Below, one piece after another: positions 9,214-17,913 of a stretch of 20,944 bases of DNA (its first letter is position 1; each line of letters opens with the position of its first letter). A model generated the notes under the pieces. The model searched no databases, had not been told where the DNA came from, and saw only the letters and a list, made by a program, of their open reading frames with translations. The DNA comes from Chara braunii (Eukaryota; Streptophyta; Charophyceae; Charales; Characeae). A program made the position numbers and the translations under genes. The stretch covers positions 1,455,806-1,476,749 of the forward strand of contig BFEA01000046.1 of NCBI GenBank assembly GCA_003427395.1, in the 5' to 3' direction.

Positions 9214-9792
9214 GTCTTATCTTTCTTTGTGTGAGGTACCACACTGAACTGGAGAAGGAGATTGATATTATTGTTGGAGAGAATCAGGCTTGATCTCAGG
9301 TATGCCTTATGAGCCTTCAATGTCCTTGAAACACTGAGAAGGGAAAAAAAAAGTCAGAAACTCAGAGACTTCATCAAGAATACCAACTACTGATGCATGA
9401 AAAAAACTCTCGAAAGTAACCACTAAAAGGATATTTCCCTAACCTATGAACATTGTTGGGTCTACCGTTCTGACAATTCCACCATCTGCATAGTACTGAC
9501 TCGCTTCTTGGAGGGAGATATCTATAATATCCGCCCTTATGTCAAGAAGGGAGACTGTGATGAAGTTGAGGCCTTTAACTAGTTATGGGGAATTGCAATC
9601 CAATCTCTTTATGATGAGAAGACAAATTTAATCAAGCAGAAAAAGAAAGTGGAATGGGGTCTAATGCCCGTACAATATGAGATTGTTCCGATCCCTCCTA
9701 TTCCTGACAACTATTGTGATGAGACTAATTGACTGTCAATTATCAGTATGGTACTGAAATGGGAAAGATGAACTAGTGGACATGAGAACTAA
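9214..9792 (+). pseudogene. Trp-rich family protein P2, two in-frame stops
   Basis: Reading TGA as Trp, one frame is colinear with P3 and P4 over its whole length, broken by TAA 9424-9426 and TAG 9580-9582. Recognisable parts are the strand CIVLTRF, the strand ending RPYV, Trp (TGG 9586) followed by GIAIQSLYDEK, KVEW (TGG 9655), the PPIPD motif, and TGA 9730 at exactly the place where P3 and P4 have TGG, followed by the helix LSIISMVLK. It ends at TAA 9790-9792. The N-terminus (9214-9420) is basic and less well conserved. The two remaining stops suggest a decayed copy. The downstream P3 start overlaps its last codons. Confidence 0.6.
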
Positions 9793-10315
9793 AGAGACTT
9801 CAGCAGAGGAAATCAGACGAAGAAGGTCGAAATTTGGCAGAGGTTCAAGTCCAAGCCAAGAGAAAGTCGAGTATCTCCTGAGATCGCTGAATACCCTGAG
9901 TAAGAGGGAGGTGTTCCCATATGAGGCTGTCAGATATGAGATGGTCGAGAGTGAATGGGAGCAGGAACGATTCTATGTGTTGACATTTTATTTTATAGAC
10001 CTGGACACATATGATGTGATAATTTATGTCCCAAAAGAAAGAAGTATTGAAGCGGTGTATGAGAGATGTTGAGAATTTGCTGAAGAGGTTGTACTGAAAG
10101 AAAAAAAAAGACTTGAGAGAAAAAATAAATATTTCACTGGATCTATTCGATTTACTGTCTTTGAGGGATTGTCAGCTCCTCCCTTACCTGATATTAATCT
10201 GTCAAGAAAAAAATGGTCTGCAGTGGTTGAGCTTGCTCTGAAAGTGAAAAGAGATAAAAAAACCAAATGAGTCCGCGCTATATACCTTTGAGAGAGAAAC
10301 CCTGGCTTAGACTAG
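9782..10315 (+). CDS. Trp-rich family protein P3, TGA as Trp
   Basis: Function unknown. ATG 9782 to TAG 10313-10315, 177 residues, with TGA at 10070, 10268 and 10289 read as Trp. Order: a basic N-terminus (EEIRRRR), a helix with LLRSLNTLSKREVFPYEAV (about residues 37-55), TGG 9956 in WEQ, the strands FYVLTFYF and DVIIYVP, Cys-TGA at residue 97, a Glu/Lys helix ending EKKRLERK, the strand IRFTVF, the PPLPD motif, and TGG 10214 before the helix SAVVELALK. It lacks the GPF/GPY module found in B, C, P0 and P1. ATG 9782 is preferred because the DNA upstream encodes the end of P2; ATG 9719 is an alternative. If TGA 10268 were a stop, the product would be 162 residues and would end in an ATGA overlap with P4. 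Confidence 0.7.
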
Positions 10316-10758
10316 TAAGAGGCCATGGGGGGTTGAGTAAGGCTGAATCAGATAAACTGTTAAATTCCCTTAATTCTATAACGAGGAGAGCCGTAATTCC
10401 TTATGAGATCGTGAGGTATGAGTCTCTAAAAAATCCAGGGTGAGAGCAGGACAATGTGTATGTTCTTACTCGCTATTTTATTGAGCTTGATGAGTATGAT
10501 ATTGGAATTTATGTACCGAGACAAAGATTTGAAGAGGGTAGAAAAAGTTCATGCTGGCAACGGGCATCTGACATTGTACATGATGAGAAAAAAAAACTTA
10601 AAAAATGAAAAAAATTCTCCCAGAGTACCTATGTCGGATCTTTCACTGGGATACCTTCTCCTTCTGTTGAATGACTTACATTCTCAAGACACAATTGGTC
10701 AGCTATGATAAATCTCATATGAAAAATGAAGGGGGTTCCAAAGGGGTACTCTCAGTAG
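10267..10758 (+). CDS. Trp-rich family protein P4, intact with TGA as Trp
   Basis: Function unknown. ATG 10267 to TAG 10756-10758, 163 residues. Four TGA codons (residues 59, 114, 136, 152) interrupt it under the standard code, and none of TAA or TAG does. It is colinear with P3: GLSKAE, the helix KLLNSLNSITRR, IPYEIV, TGA 10441 in the WEQ position where P3 has TGG, VYVLTRYF, IGIYVP, Cys-TGG 10555 where P3 has Cys-TGA, DEKKK, TGA 10606 where P2 and P5 have TGG, then TGG 10696 before SAMINLI. This is the cleanest member of the plus-strand array. Its first 49 bp overlap the end of P3 in another frame, and its last 40 bp overlap the start of P5. Confidence 0.75.
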
Positions 10759-11255
10759 CAAGAATAACCACAGTGAGAGGTAGACTTTATGAGGTAATAG
10801 GCCTTGATCATTCCTTTGTGATCTTGAGATATGAGACTTGTGTGAGAGGGGTCATAATATTTCACATCCCAGTAGTCAAATTTTTGAATACTTGCAGTCT
10901 TGACGTAAGAATTTATGTACCAGCATGCCTAAAGAAGGAAGATGATTATTTGAAGTGTCGAACTTGTGTTTAGAGTAGTCTCATAAGAACCAAATACTGA
11001 CTTGAGAAATTAAAGAGAAAGGTAACCTGGGGAAAAGGAGTAAGACAATTTGAGAAATTCCCTAACCTCTTAACTACTGATGGCTTTGAGGTTAAAAGAT
11101 ATTGAATGTCTCTTCTAGAAGCTATTGCCATCGTTGGTAAGGTGAGAGAGAGTGATTCGACAGTAATAATAAAGTGCCTACTCCTGGATAACTTCGAGCA
11201 TCAGTTCGAGATCTCAGATCAAGTCCCTTCTGAGATTTATCTCTCTTGATGATAA
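10719..11255 (+). pseudogene. Trp-rich family protein P5, one in-frame TAG
   Basis: ATG 10719; the frame reaches TAA 11253-11255 with one TAG (10971-10973) and TGA at 10998, 11103, 11247 and 11250 read as Trp. Family parts: ARITTVRGRLYEV (matches NSITRRAVIPYEI in P4), a strand ending VRIYVP, the basic segment KLKRKVTW (TGG 11028, opposite TGA 10606 of P4), and TGA 11103 before MSLLEAIAIV, opposite TGG in P1, P3 and P4. The tail IIKCLLLDNFEH is similar to LDCLSIDN in B. The TAG lies in the helix region. It is probably a recently broken copy, since readable homology continues on both sides. Confidence 0.55.
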
Positions 11256-11270
11256 TCATAATGATCAAGA

Positions 11271-11561
11271 ATGCCTGGCTCTATTGAACAACTAATATTT
11301 GGAGTCATATTGGAAGAGAGAATAGTCAAAATAGAAGAAACTCTTCAGGTTACAGATAGGAGTCTTTCTACTCTGGATGAGATTGAGTTGTTACAACCCT
11401 TCCTTGACCGTATGAGAGACTCTGCCTTGAGAGTTGTGACTGGCCAGAATAAGATTAACTACCTATTGAAGGTAGTGAAAGTGAGAGTTATTGAGAGAAT
11501 ATCCTATCATTCTTCCAGGGAACGAGTCACTCTTGCTAGGAGGATTAACACCAGATCATAA
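11271..11561 (+). CDS. Short family member Q1 (N-terminal module only)
   Basis: Function unknown. ATG 11271 to TAA 11559-11561, 96 residues, no TGA inside; stops in all positions just upstream fix the start. Residues 30-55 read RSLSTLDEIELLQPFLDRM, the same LSxxE...LL pattern as GLSKAESDKLL in P4, followed by LRVVTGQNKINYLLKVV in place of the P4 strand. It ends ERVTLARRIN. The protein stops where P3 and P4 go on to the YVLT strands, so it is a stand-alone version of the first module. Q2 follows after 3 bp and is clearly its paralogue. Mostly helical and basic, with no signal peptide or membrane segment. Confidence 0.65.
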   Translation: MPGSIEQLIFGVILEERIVKIEETLQVTDRSLSTLDEIELLQPFLDRMRDSALRVVTGQNKINYLLKVVKVRVIERISYHSSRERVTLARRINTRS

Positions 11562-11564
11562 ACC

Positions 11565-11837
11565 ATGCAATTTGACTATGAGATTATAAACTTGACTCGA
11601 TATTTTATGATTCGGGGGACTGTAAAAGGATGTAATAGAAGATTAAGTAGGGATGATGAAAGAGAGTTGATTCAGGAATATATTGGAAGACTGAGAAGGA
11701 TTGCGTTGCCTTTGATCACTACCCAGTCTATTATTGCCTATATGCTCTACGTACAAAATTCTCAAGGAGTAGAACAAACAAGGGAAGAGAGGAATGAGTC
11801 TGTATCTCTGGCAAGAAGGGTGAGAGATTGAAAATAA
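11565..11837 (+). CDS. Short family member Q2 (N-terminal module only)
   Basis: Function unknown. ATG 11565 to TAA 11835-11837, 90 residues if TGA 11829 is Trp (88 if it is a stop). It aligns with Q1 along its length: RRLSRDDERELIQEYIGRL against RSLSTLDEIELLQPFLDRM, then IALPLITTQSIIAYMLYV against SALRVVTGQNKINYLLKV, and SLARRV against TLARRI near the end. The 3-bp gap after Q1 and the same length suggest tandem duplication. The first 25 residues (FDYEIINLTRYF) differ from Q1. Confidence 0.65.
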
Positions 11838-11890
11838 GAGAAAGGGAGGACGAAAGTGACCGAGAGAGAAAATAGTATCAAGGAGAGCCT

Positions 11891-12088
11891 ATGGTCAAAA
11901 TGGCAGGACGAGGGAGATCGAATTCTTCTGCAGGAACTAATGAGGAGACTCTGATAGGTGTTATACGGGAACTGGTAGAGAGAGTTGATTAATGGTAGGT
12001 GGAAACTGGTAGAACTCGTGATGCCATTCTTCCTTTGGTTCGAGGTCACGACTATCTAGTCTCATATATTGATGTTGTCTGATTTCTG
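11891..12088 (+). pseudogene. Broken short family member Q3
   Basis: ATG 11891 opens a frame with EETLIGVIRELVERVD, then TAA 11990 and TAG 11996, and then TRDAILPLVRGHDYLVSYIDVV-like residues that match the second half of Q1 and Q2 (RDSALRVVTGQN; RRIALPLITTQS). About eight extra codons, including both stops, sit between the two halves relative to Q1, so an insertion seems to have broken it. After TGA near 12078 the frame enters ATT/TTA repeats and loses any likeness. Confidence 0.45.
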
Positions 12089-12111
12089 GAATTCGTCATT
12101 GCTCACCTACC

Positions 12112-12222
12112 TTACACTTATTATCATTGATATTATTATTGATTATTATCGATATTACTATTATTATTATTATTACCGAATCAATACCGATATAATTATT
12201 ATTATTATTATTTAAGACGAAT
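12112..12222. repeat. (ATT/TTA)n tract
   Basis: Interrupted ATT/TTA trinucleotide repeats in three blocks, with TTATTATTATTATTA near 12158 and 12195. Minus-strand open frames here are poly-Asn/Ile translations of the repeat. Confidence 0.9.
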
Positions 12223-12882
12223 TGCTTAAACCTTCCTCTTCTGCTTATCGTACGAAAGAAACGGTGACAGGTTGGATGTGTGGTGCGTCTACAAAATGAC
12301 ATCGCAAGGTAGGATTTATCATCTGCTCAACTTGTAGGAATGAATGCGCTTGCTTGTCATATCCCTCTTACTGTGGTCTCAGAATCTTGGACGTCGGGAA
12401 GGAATTGGCTGTGAAAAGAAACAAGCATGACTCTAAATCTCACTGTGAGTCTCACGACCCTTCCATTGACGGGATAAGCCAGGCTGAATGAGTCTACCGC
12501 TACTAGAACACAAAAATATACACACACATACAAACACAGACAAATGACGAATGAGAAAAGGGAGAATACAGACGGACAAGCACAGAAAAAGGGAAAAGGG
12601 GATAAAACAGACACGCACAGACTGTGACATATTTAGTGGGGCACAGACTGAGACACTCGCAGCTGGGCACAGATTGTGACATACATAGTGGGATACGGAC
12701 TGGGATATGCATAGCGGGATGTAGAATGTGATGAACACAGTAGTCCACAAAAAGAGACGCATACTTGACCTTGGCAATGGATTACAGGGTCGACGTCTTC
12801 ACATGCTTCGGTTGTTGCTGGTGACGTAAACAGGGTACATCGTTGTCAACTAATAAGTTGCGAATAGCTGGGTGATAGTGGT
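12223..12882. repeat. Low-complexity DNA with degenerate minisatellite of about 26 bp
   Basis: At about 12616-12745 five imperfect units of roughly 26 bp follow each other, each of the kind CACAGACTGTGACAT...AGTGGG. Upstream at 12515-12545 is an ACACATAC/CACAGA-rich run. Overlapping minus-strand frames (12357-12777) give Cys/Ser/Val-rich periodic sequence (for example CLSVC, VSHYVC) that simply follows the repeats, so I do not call genes. 12746-13060 shows nothing further. Confidence 0.6.
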
Positions 12883-13061
12883 TTGAGTGTTGAGCATGAA
12901 GTAGGAGGAAGGGCTCGGGGTACAAATGATGGGGATGATGAAAGCATGCTCTCAATACACAAGCCGGATTCGGTGATCGGTTTTCAGTTGGTAGAATATC
13001 AGTGTATGTTGCCTTCTGGGCAGCAACAGACTTTCACTGTAAATTTTACATCCGAAGGTTA

Positions 13062-13112
13062 CCATTTTATATTATTATTATTATTATTATTGTTATAGCT
13101 ATTATTAAATAG
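13062..13112. repeat. (ATT)n tract
   Basis: About eight ATT units followed by GTTATAGCTATTATTAAATAGC, which is partly palindromic. It lies at the end of a 71-codon plus frame whose last residues are just poly-Leu from the repeat. Confidence 0.85.
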
Positions 13113-13237
13113 CTTTATTAGCCCTATAATAAGCTTAGACCCTTATAAACCTCGTGAAGGTGGGTCAGGGTGTCCACGCATAGCCTACATCCAGCATTTT
13201 ATAAAGCGGACCTGTTGATTGGAAGTGCATAGTGAGC

Positions 13238-13516
13238 CTAGACTCCTGTAACAGCAAATGAGCCTAGGGCCTCGGGTTTTTGAGCCTGAGCACTAGTCTT
13301 AGGACGCCGACGAGTCACACATTGGGCATTGGCCAACCGAAGGGCAGCATTGGCATCATAAAGGTTGAACACTCCAATGAGAAATCGGTCAGGCAATCGA
13401 AATTTGAACGACAACCCTAGAGTGAAGGGCACAACTGTAATGCCTGAGCCCCATCTATGATTGGACCCGGACACAGATACCGGACCCACGATCTGAAGCA
13501 GGCCGACCGCGGGCAT
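13238..13516 (-). CDS. Hypothetical protein of 92 residues
   Basis: I do not recognise it. ATG at 13516 follows a minus-strand TAG two codons upstream, and the frame ends at TAG 13238-13240, with no TGA inside. The middle has alternating hydrophobic residues (LSFKFRLPDRFLIGVFNLY) and then ANAALRLANAQ, which could form strand and helix; the C-terminus is basic. Codon content looks ordinary and its GC is higher than the flanks. It shows no clear likeness to the Trp-rich family and contains one Trp. A second minus frame (13455-13724) overlaps its start. Confidence 0.3.
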   Translation of the reverse strand: MPAVGLLQIVGPVSVSGSNHRWGSGITVVPFTLGLSFKFRLPDRFLIGVFNLYDANAALRLANAQCVTRRRPKTSAQAQKPEALGSFAVTGV

Positions 13517-14945
13517 ATGGCACTAAGTACAAAACAAGCCTATTGCAACTGAGGCTGGGACAGTCGCAAACGAGATTCAAAGACAAATTAAGGATTGACA
13601 AGCCTCTCGTCCAAGCAGGTTGCTCATCCCCGGGGGGAAAATGAGAATGCTGTGGTATTTTGTGCACTAATGAGAGGGGGAGGGAACGTTGGCAGAATGT
13701 TGTATGGAGGTATGCAAAAACCAAAGACGAGACGTATTGAGGGGCGGGAGACCGGGAGTAACAGTTAGCAAGCTACAACAGAGAGGGAGCACTCCCAGCC
13801 GCAGTGTCGATAAGCATGCACACTTGGATGTGTGTGTGGGTATGTGTGTGTATGGGATATCCGAGGTAATTTTAATGGATTAGAGAGTGTTGTATGCGCT
13901 AAAAGTGTCGAGTGTTGGGTATCGTAGCCATGCTCAAGAGAAAGTTGAATCTGGCGGTATTTTTCCGGGTTCATATCTTTGAATTTATGTGAATATTTTG
14001 CACCAAATTGAATATCATTATTCTTTGAATATCGTGCTCGTTTGTCAATAATAATAATAATTATTATAATTATTATTATTGTTATATTATTGTCATTTGG
14101 CGTTACATGCTAAGATGGGGTCGGAGGAAGAAAGAGTGAGAGGCAGTGGAAAGGGGAGGTTTGTCGTCAATTGTGGAGGCCTCTATCTCCTTCATCCTCC
14201 TCCACCTTTCCTATGTCCGAGTCCCTTCGCGGACCAATCTTTTCAAACAACAAACATATCCCAAACAACAAGGCGATTGCGGGAGCTCTGCCGAAGTTCA
14301 GGAGGAACTATGGAGGCAGGGAACAGTAAGGTATGCACGCTTTAACGTAAACCCTTAACCCTAAACCTATAACCTTCAGGTAACTACCTATGACTGTATT
14401 AATAAAGTTAGTACCTTGAGTCAAAGGTTCTTCAGGGCTAAGGCAGAATACAAGAGGGAAGAGAGAATGCTTGTGTAAGGAAGAAAAAAAAAAAGGGCAT
14501 GAAAAAAATTGATTGAGTGAAAGGGGTCTGACAGAGTATGATTAACTATCGCTGAAAAACGTAACGAGAATGAGAAGTTCCGAGTAACTGTCTCGCTATG
14601 TGAATGTTTCTTTGGGGATGTAGCCACAAAGGGATTGACTCCGTGCAGTCTTCTCGTGCTTAATAGACTACCTGACCAATGATAAGGGAAGGGGTTCACA
14701 GCGGATTGAAGACTTATGCATGTTATGGTCCGATACTATAATGATGGACTGCATCAACTAACTTTTGCCCTACATTTGACCTATACCTACATAATCTAAA
14801 AGGTCCAAAGCTAACACAGTCGGGGATCAGGCGGACAAGTTTAAGACATGGGGTACAAGTTTTGTATGACCTACCCTCAAAATCTTAAAGGCTTCCGAAT
14901 GACCCAAGGCTCAAGTGGCGTCAGAAGCAACGACCGAGTCATCAG
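13517..14945. other. No supported gene
   Basis: Contains a TGTGTG-rich patch at 13828-13855, the ATT palindrome listed separately, a single CCCTTAACCCTAAACCTATAA-like stretch at 14350-14372 that looks telomere-like but is not a repeat array, and A-rich runs near 14485. Open frames on both strands (for example 14421-14699 minus) have no motif. Confidence 0.5.
14046..14081. repeat. ATT palindrome (possible hairpin or cruciform)
   Basis: A 36-nt near-perfect palindrome: CAATAATAATAATAA on the left faces TTATTATTATTG on the right, so a single strand could fold into an all-A/T hairpin. It sits between unrelated unassigned regions. Confidence 0.8.
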
Positions 14946-14960
14946 GAAAGCTTGCAAGGG

Positions 14961-15725
14961 GTGATAGGTGGAGCAAGGCCCCGAGAGGCCTGCCCTATTG
15001 CCTAAACAACCACGGTTAAGAACGGTGTGATAAGAGTAGCGAGGCTCCAAGAAGTCTGCCTTAATCACTATAATGATAAGAACAAATAGTGATAAGAGTA
15101 GTGAGGCTCCGAGAAACCTGCCTTATCACCATAATGATAAGAACAAGGTGATAAGAGTAGCGAGGCTCCGAGAAGCATGCCTTATCACTATAATGATAAG
15201 AACTAGTTGATAAAAATAGCGAGGCTCCGAGAAGTCTGCTTTATCACTACAATGAATAAGAACAAAGTGTGATAAAAGTAGCGAGGCTCCGAGACTCCTA
15301 CCTTATCACTATAATGATAAGAACAAGGTGATAAGAGTAGCAAGGCTCCGAGAAGCCTGCCTTATTACTATAATGATAAGAACAAGGTGATAAGAGTCGT
15401 GAGGCTCCGAGAAGCCTGCCTTATCACTATAATGATAAGAAACAAAGTGTGATAAGAGTAGCGAGGCTCCCAGAAGCCTGCCTTATCACTACAATGAATA
15501 AGAACGAGTATGATAAGAAGAGCGAGGCTCCGAGAAGCCTGCCTTATCACTACAATGAATAAGAACGAGTATGATAAGAGGAGCGAGGCTCCAAGAAGCC
15601 TGCCTTATCACTACAATGAATAAGAACAAATATGATAAGAGGAGCAAGGCTCCGAGAAGCCTGCCTTATCACCATCTGACCTGATTTAATACAAGACAGT
15701 AAATAGGAGGAGCAAGGTCCTCGAG
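14961..15725. repeat. Satellite of about 60 bp, 13 units, with internal inverted repeats
   Basis: Units start (at GATAAG) at 15029, 15091, 15150, 15209, 15271, 15330, 15389, 15451, 15512, 15573 and 15634; a degenerate unit lies at each edge (14961 and about 15700). Spacings are 62, 59, 59, 62, 59, 59, 62, 61, 61, 61. Each unit holds GATAAG...AGGCT-CCGAGA-AGCCT...CTTATC, a stem-loop with a 6-nt outer and a 5-nt inner stem, and CTTATC faces the next GATAAG across ACTATAAT, giving a second small hairpin. Minus-strand open frames across it are translated repeat. Confidence 0.95.
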
Positions 15726-16317
15726 ATCTTCCCTATTATAAACAAACATCAATAGAGGATGAATAAGTCCCGATCAATCCACCAACGACTATCAACCTTT
15801 CCATATAAATGAACCACTCAATTACTAACGGGCTACTTCTGATTGTAGTAGAGAAAGGATAAGTGAGATCTTGACCATGGGAGACTTATCACTCTTGGAT
15901 CTTTGATTTGATCTCTACCATATGATTCCTCTCTAAATTGAATTGATGGTATTGCTTGTGATTACTAAGACATGGGGCTTGTAAACGACCTTTAAAAGGA
16001 AGACTATACAGAATCGTTGGGTCGGAGGAACTGGGAATGAACTTTGTTCGTTAACCAACAAGGCGACAATCTGACAGTTAGATAAGAATAGAAGTTAGAC
16101 AAAGGGGTCACCAATACTCGTTAACCTCTAGGTCATGAATCAATCCTCTAAGATCCTGGTGAACGAGTGATAAGTTTATTTCGGACTGTGTTGTGCCTAC
16201 AAGTTATCGCTCTTGGAGAGAATTAAAGAAAGAACCGTTAGAGATTGCAATTCTGTTATCGTTAGATAACAGGTCGGTAGACTCCGACTCAACTTCCACA
16301 TGGCTTGATACTCACGC
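15726..16317. other. No supported feature
   Basis: AT-rich, mixed DNA. A minus frame at 16197-16382 has no motif. GATAAG/CTTATC words occur here at scattered places (for example near 15880 and 16080) but not as an array. Confidence 0.5.
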
Positions 16318-16629
16318 CTAAGACAAAACCTGAAAGGAAAAATGGACATATCTTCCCCTGTATCTAAGCCTGAATTGTCCAAGTCACTCTCGAAGGTCTT
16401 TGAAAAAGTGAAGTGTTGTTTTCAAGGTTTTGGGGAGTGAGGGACTTGCTATGAATGGGTTAAAGGTTGACGCTTGTAGCGCATTTTGTGTTTGTATTTT
16501 GTATGTGTGTATGTGACTTCTTGCATTTGCACAGGTGTTGGGCAGTGAACTGTCTTTCTGAACTTTGAGATCATCTGGGATATTCAGACACCGGACACCG
16601 CAATTGTGAAAGTGAGGTCTAGCGCTCAT
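16318..16629 (-). CDS. Possible 103-residue protein, TGA as Trp
   Basis: ATG at 16629 to TAG 16318-16320, with one TGA (16384-16386) read as Trp. The C-terminus has KDLREW (the Trp being TGA), then LGQFRLRYRGRYVHFSF, which has strand-like alternation of basic and aromatic residues. The N-terminal two thirds is polar, with THIHTYK-like residues over a CA/TG-rich patch near 16495-16515. I see no convincing family motif, but it lies just downstream of D on the same strand and could be a diverged remnant. Confidence 0.25.
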
Positions 16630-16923
16630 TCGCTCCCCTCATTTACATATAGACTTATACATATCTATGAACAAGGTTATACTCTGGCCTGAGCTTAGGA
16701 AGGTTTGTCTAGGATTCTGTTTGAGATTTTGAGAAAATGAGAGATTACAAAAAAGGCTTAGACTTTGGCGGTTTTTTTTTTTTATGGTCAACGAAGGAAC
16801 ATAGATTCATTATCATAGTTAGCTAAACGTGGAAGACTGTTCAGAAAAGTCGACCTGATAAGATAGTCGGTCCGAGGGAGTTAGCACCTCGGGGCACGAT
16901 ATACGGGTCAGTCTTAAGGCGTT

Positions 16924-17631
16924 CTACCACGTGTATGCATATGCTACGACGATCGAGAAAAACGCCCTCGGCTGCCCTACCTCTGCGATTGCATATAAAA
17001 GCCTTCGCACGTGGGTCAGTAACTCAGCAGGGATATGCCCACCTAAGGGATGGTGACAACTCCCGCAGGTGGAGGTAAGTTGTACCTCACGGGGTTTCTG
17101 ACCTGTCGTAGGGGTTCGCCAGAGGTATGGCACGCGCGCACGGTTGGAGTGGTGTTTCACTAAGGTAATCCAAGACTCCTGCGTGATACGACTGTGGGGT
17201 ATGACACAAGAATTATATTAGCGTCTGGGTGTGGGACCGCCGCGCACGACAAAGTTCCTTCTACCCCTGATTAATTGACCTATCCGTGTCAACGCTTGAG
17301 CGACTCTTCGAAAGACTGGTGCCAGCTCGTGGCCTTGTGCTATCCCCACCCCCAGTGAGTGTCAGTTGATGTCGAGTAGATACATGGCTCCGGTAACCTC
17401 TAAACTGGAAAACGAATCGTCCCCAGGTCCTCGGTTGAATCTAATCTCCGTCCACCGACATTCCACCATCATGAAGGCGTTGTTCCTTCCCAAGGTCACG
17501 ACCCGCCATTCCACGTTGAATCCCAGAAAGTCAGGACTTGAAGGAAGGGACACTTCCCATCCTCTGCCGTTATTCCAAGGAGGGCCGGGGTACCGGGGCT
17601 GGCGTACCGTTCGAATACGTCTTGCCGCCAT
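16924..17631 (-). pseudogene. Trp-rich family protein D, one in-frame TAA
   Basis: ATG 17631 to TAG 16924-16926, 235 codons in one frame, with TGA 17362-17364 read as Trp and a single TAA at 17218-17220. The N-terminal half matches B and C: NNGRGWEVSLP, then VEWRVVTLGRNNAFMMVECR, RWTEI, and AMYLLDIN-TGA. Past the TGA the likeness continues with HELAPVFRRVAQAL (B: DELFKKAEKEV) and PRR. Across the TAA the same frame continues with CVIP (B: RCVPP) and PAELLTHVRRLL (B: AEELAEMLDCL). So the TGA is most simply sense and the TAA a disabling change, or a real early stop. The upstream stop at 17671-17673 limits the start. Confidence 0.6.
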
Positions 17632-17913
17632 TGCAGTTTCGGTGATTCCCTGCAGCCCACACAGAGAGGATTACGACCCATTTTTCAGCAATCATCCATC
17701 CTCCTATCGTTTTCCTTTCCGCTTATGTCCCCTTTCCTTTTTTCTGTCATGCGTCTCACATCTGCGCCCACAATGGCCGGACACCTTCCCTTATTTTAAT
17801 CTCCTCACATCCTCTGCTAAACTAATGTACAAACCCCTATCTTATGTTACTCCCTAGTTTACACGCACCTTCCATACTTCGACCTCCTTACAACGTTCGA
17901 TTCCCCTGTCCTT

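Noticed and set aside
9841-9865. GGTTCAAGTCC word like a tRNA T-arm
   Set aside because: No acceptor, D or anticodon stems around it; it lies within the P3 coding frame.
12357-12777. Cys/Val-rich minus frames that look like secreted or membrane proteins
   Set aside because: They translate CACACA-type runs and the 26-bp minisatellite; the periodicity follows the DNA repeat.
14346-14376. Telomere-like CCCTTAACCCTAAACC stretch
   Set aside because: Only two or three imperfect units, not an array, and not at a sequence end.
15368-15550. Minus open frame of 60 codons
   Set aside because: Lies wholly inside the satellite and repeats with its unit.
14961-15725. CRISPR-like array
   Set aside because: The spacers are as conserved as the repeats, so it is a tandem satellite.
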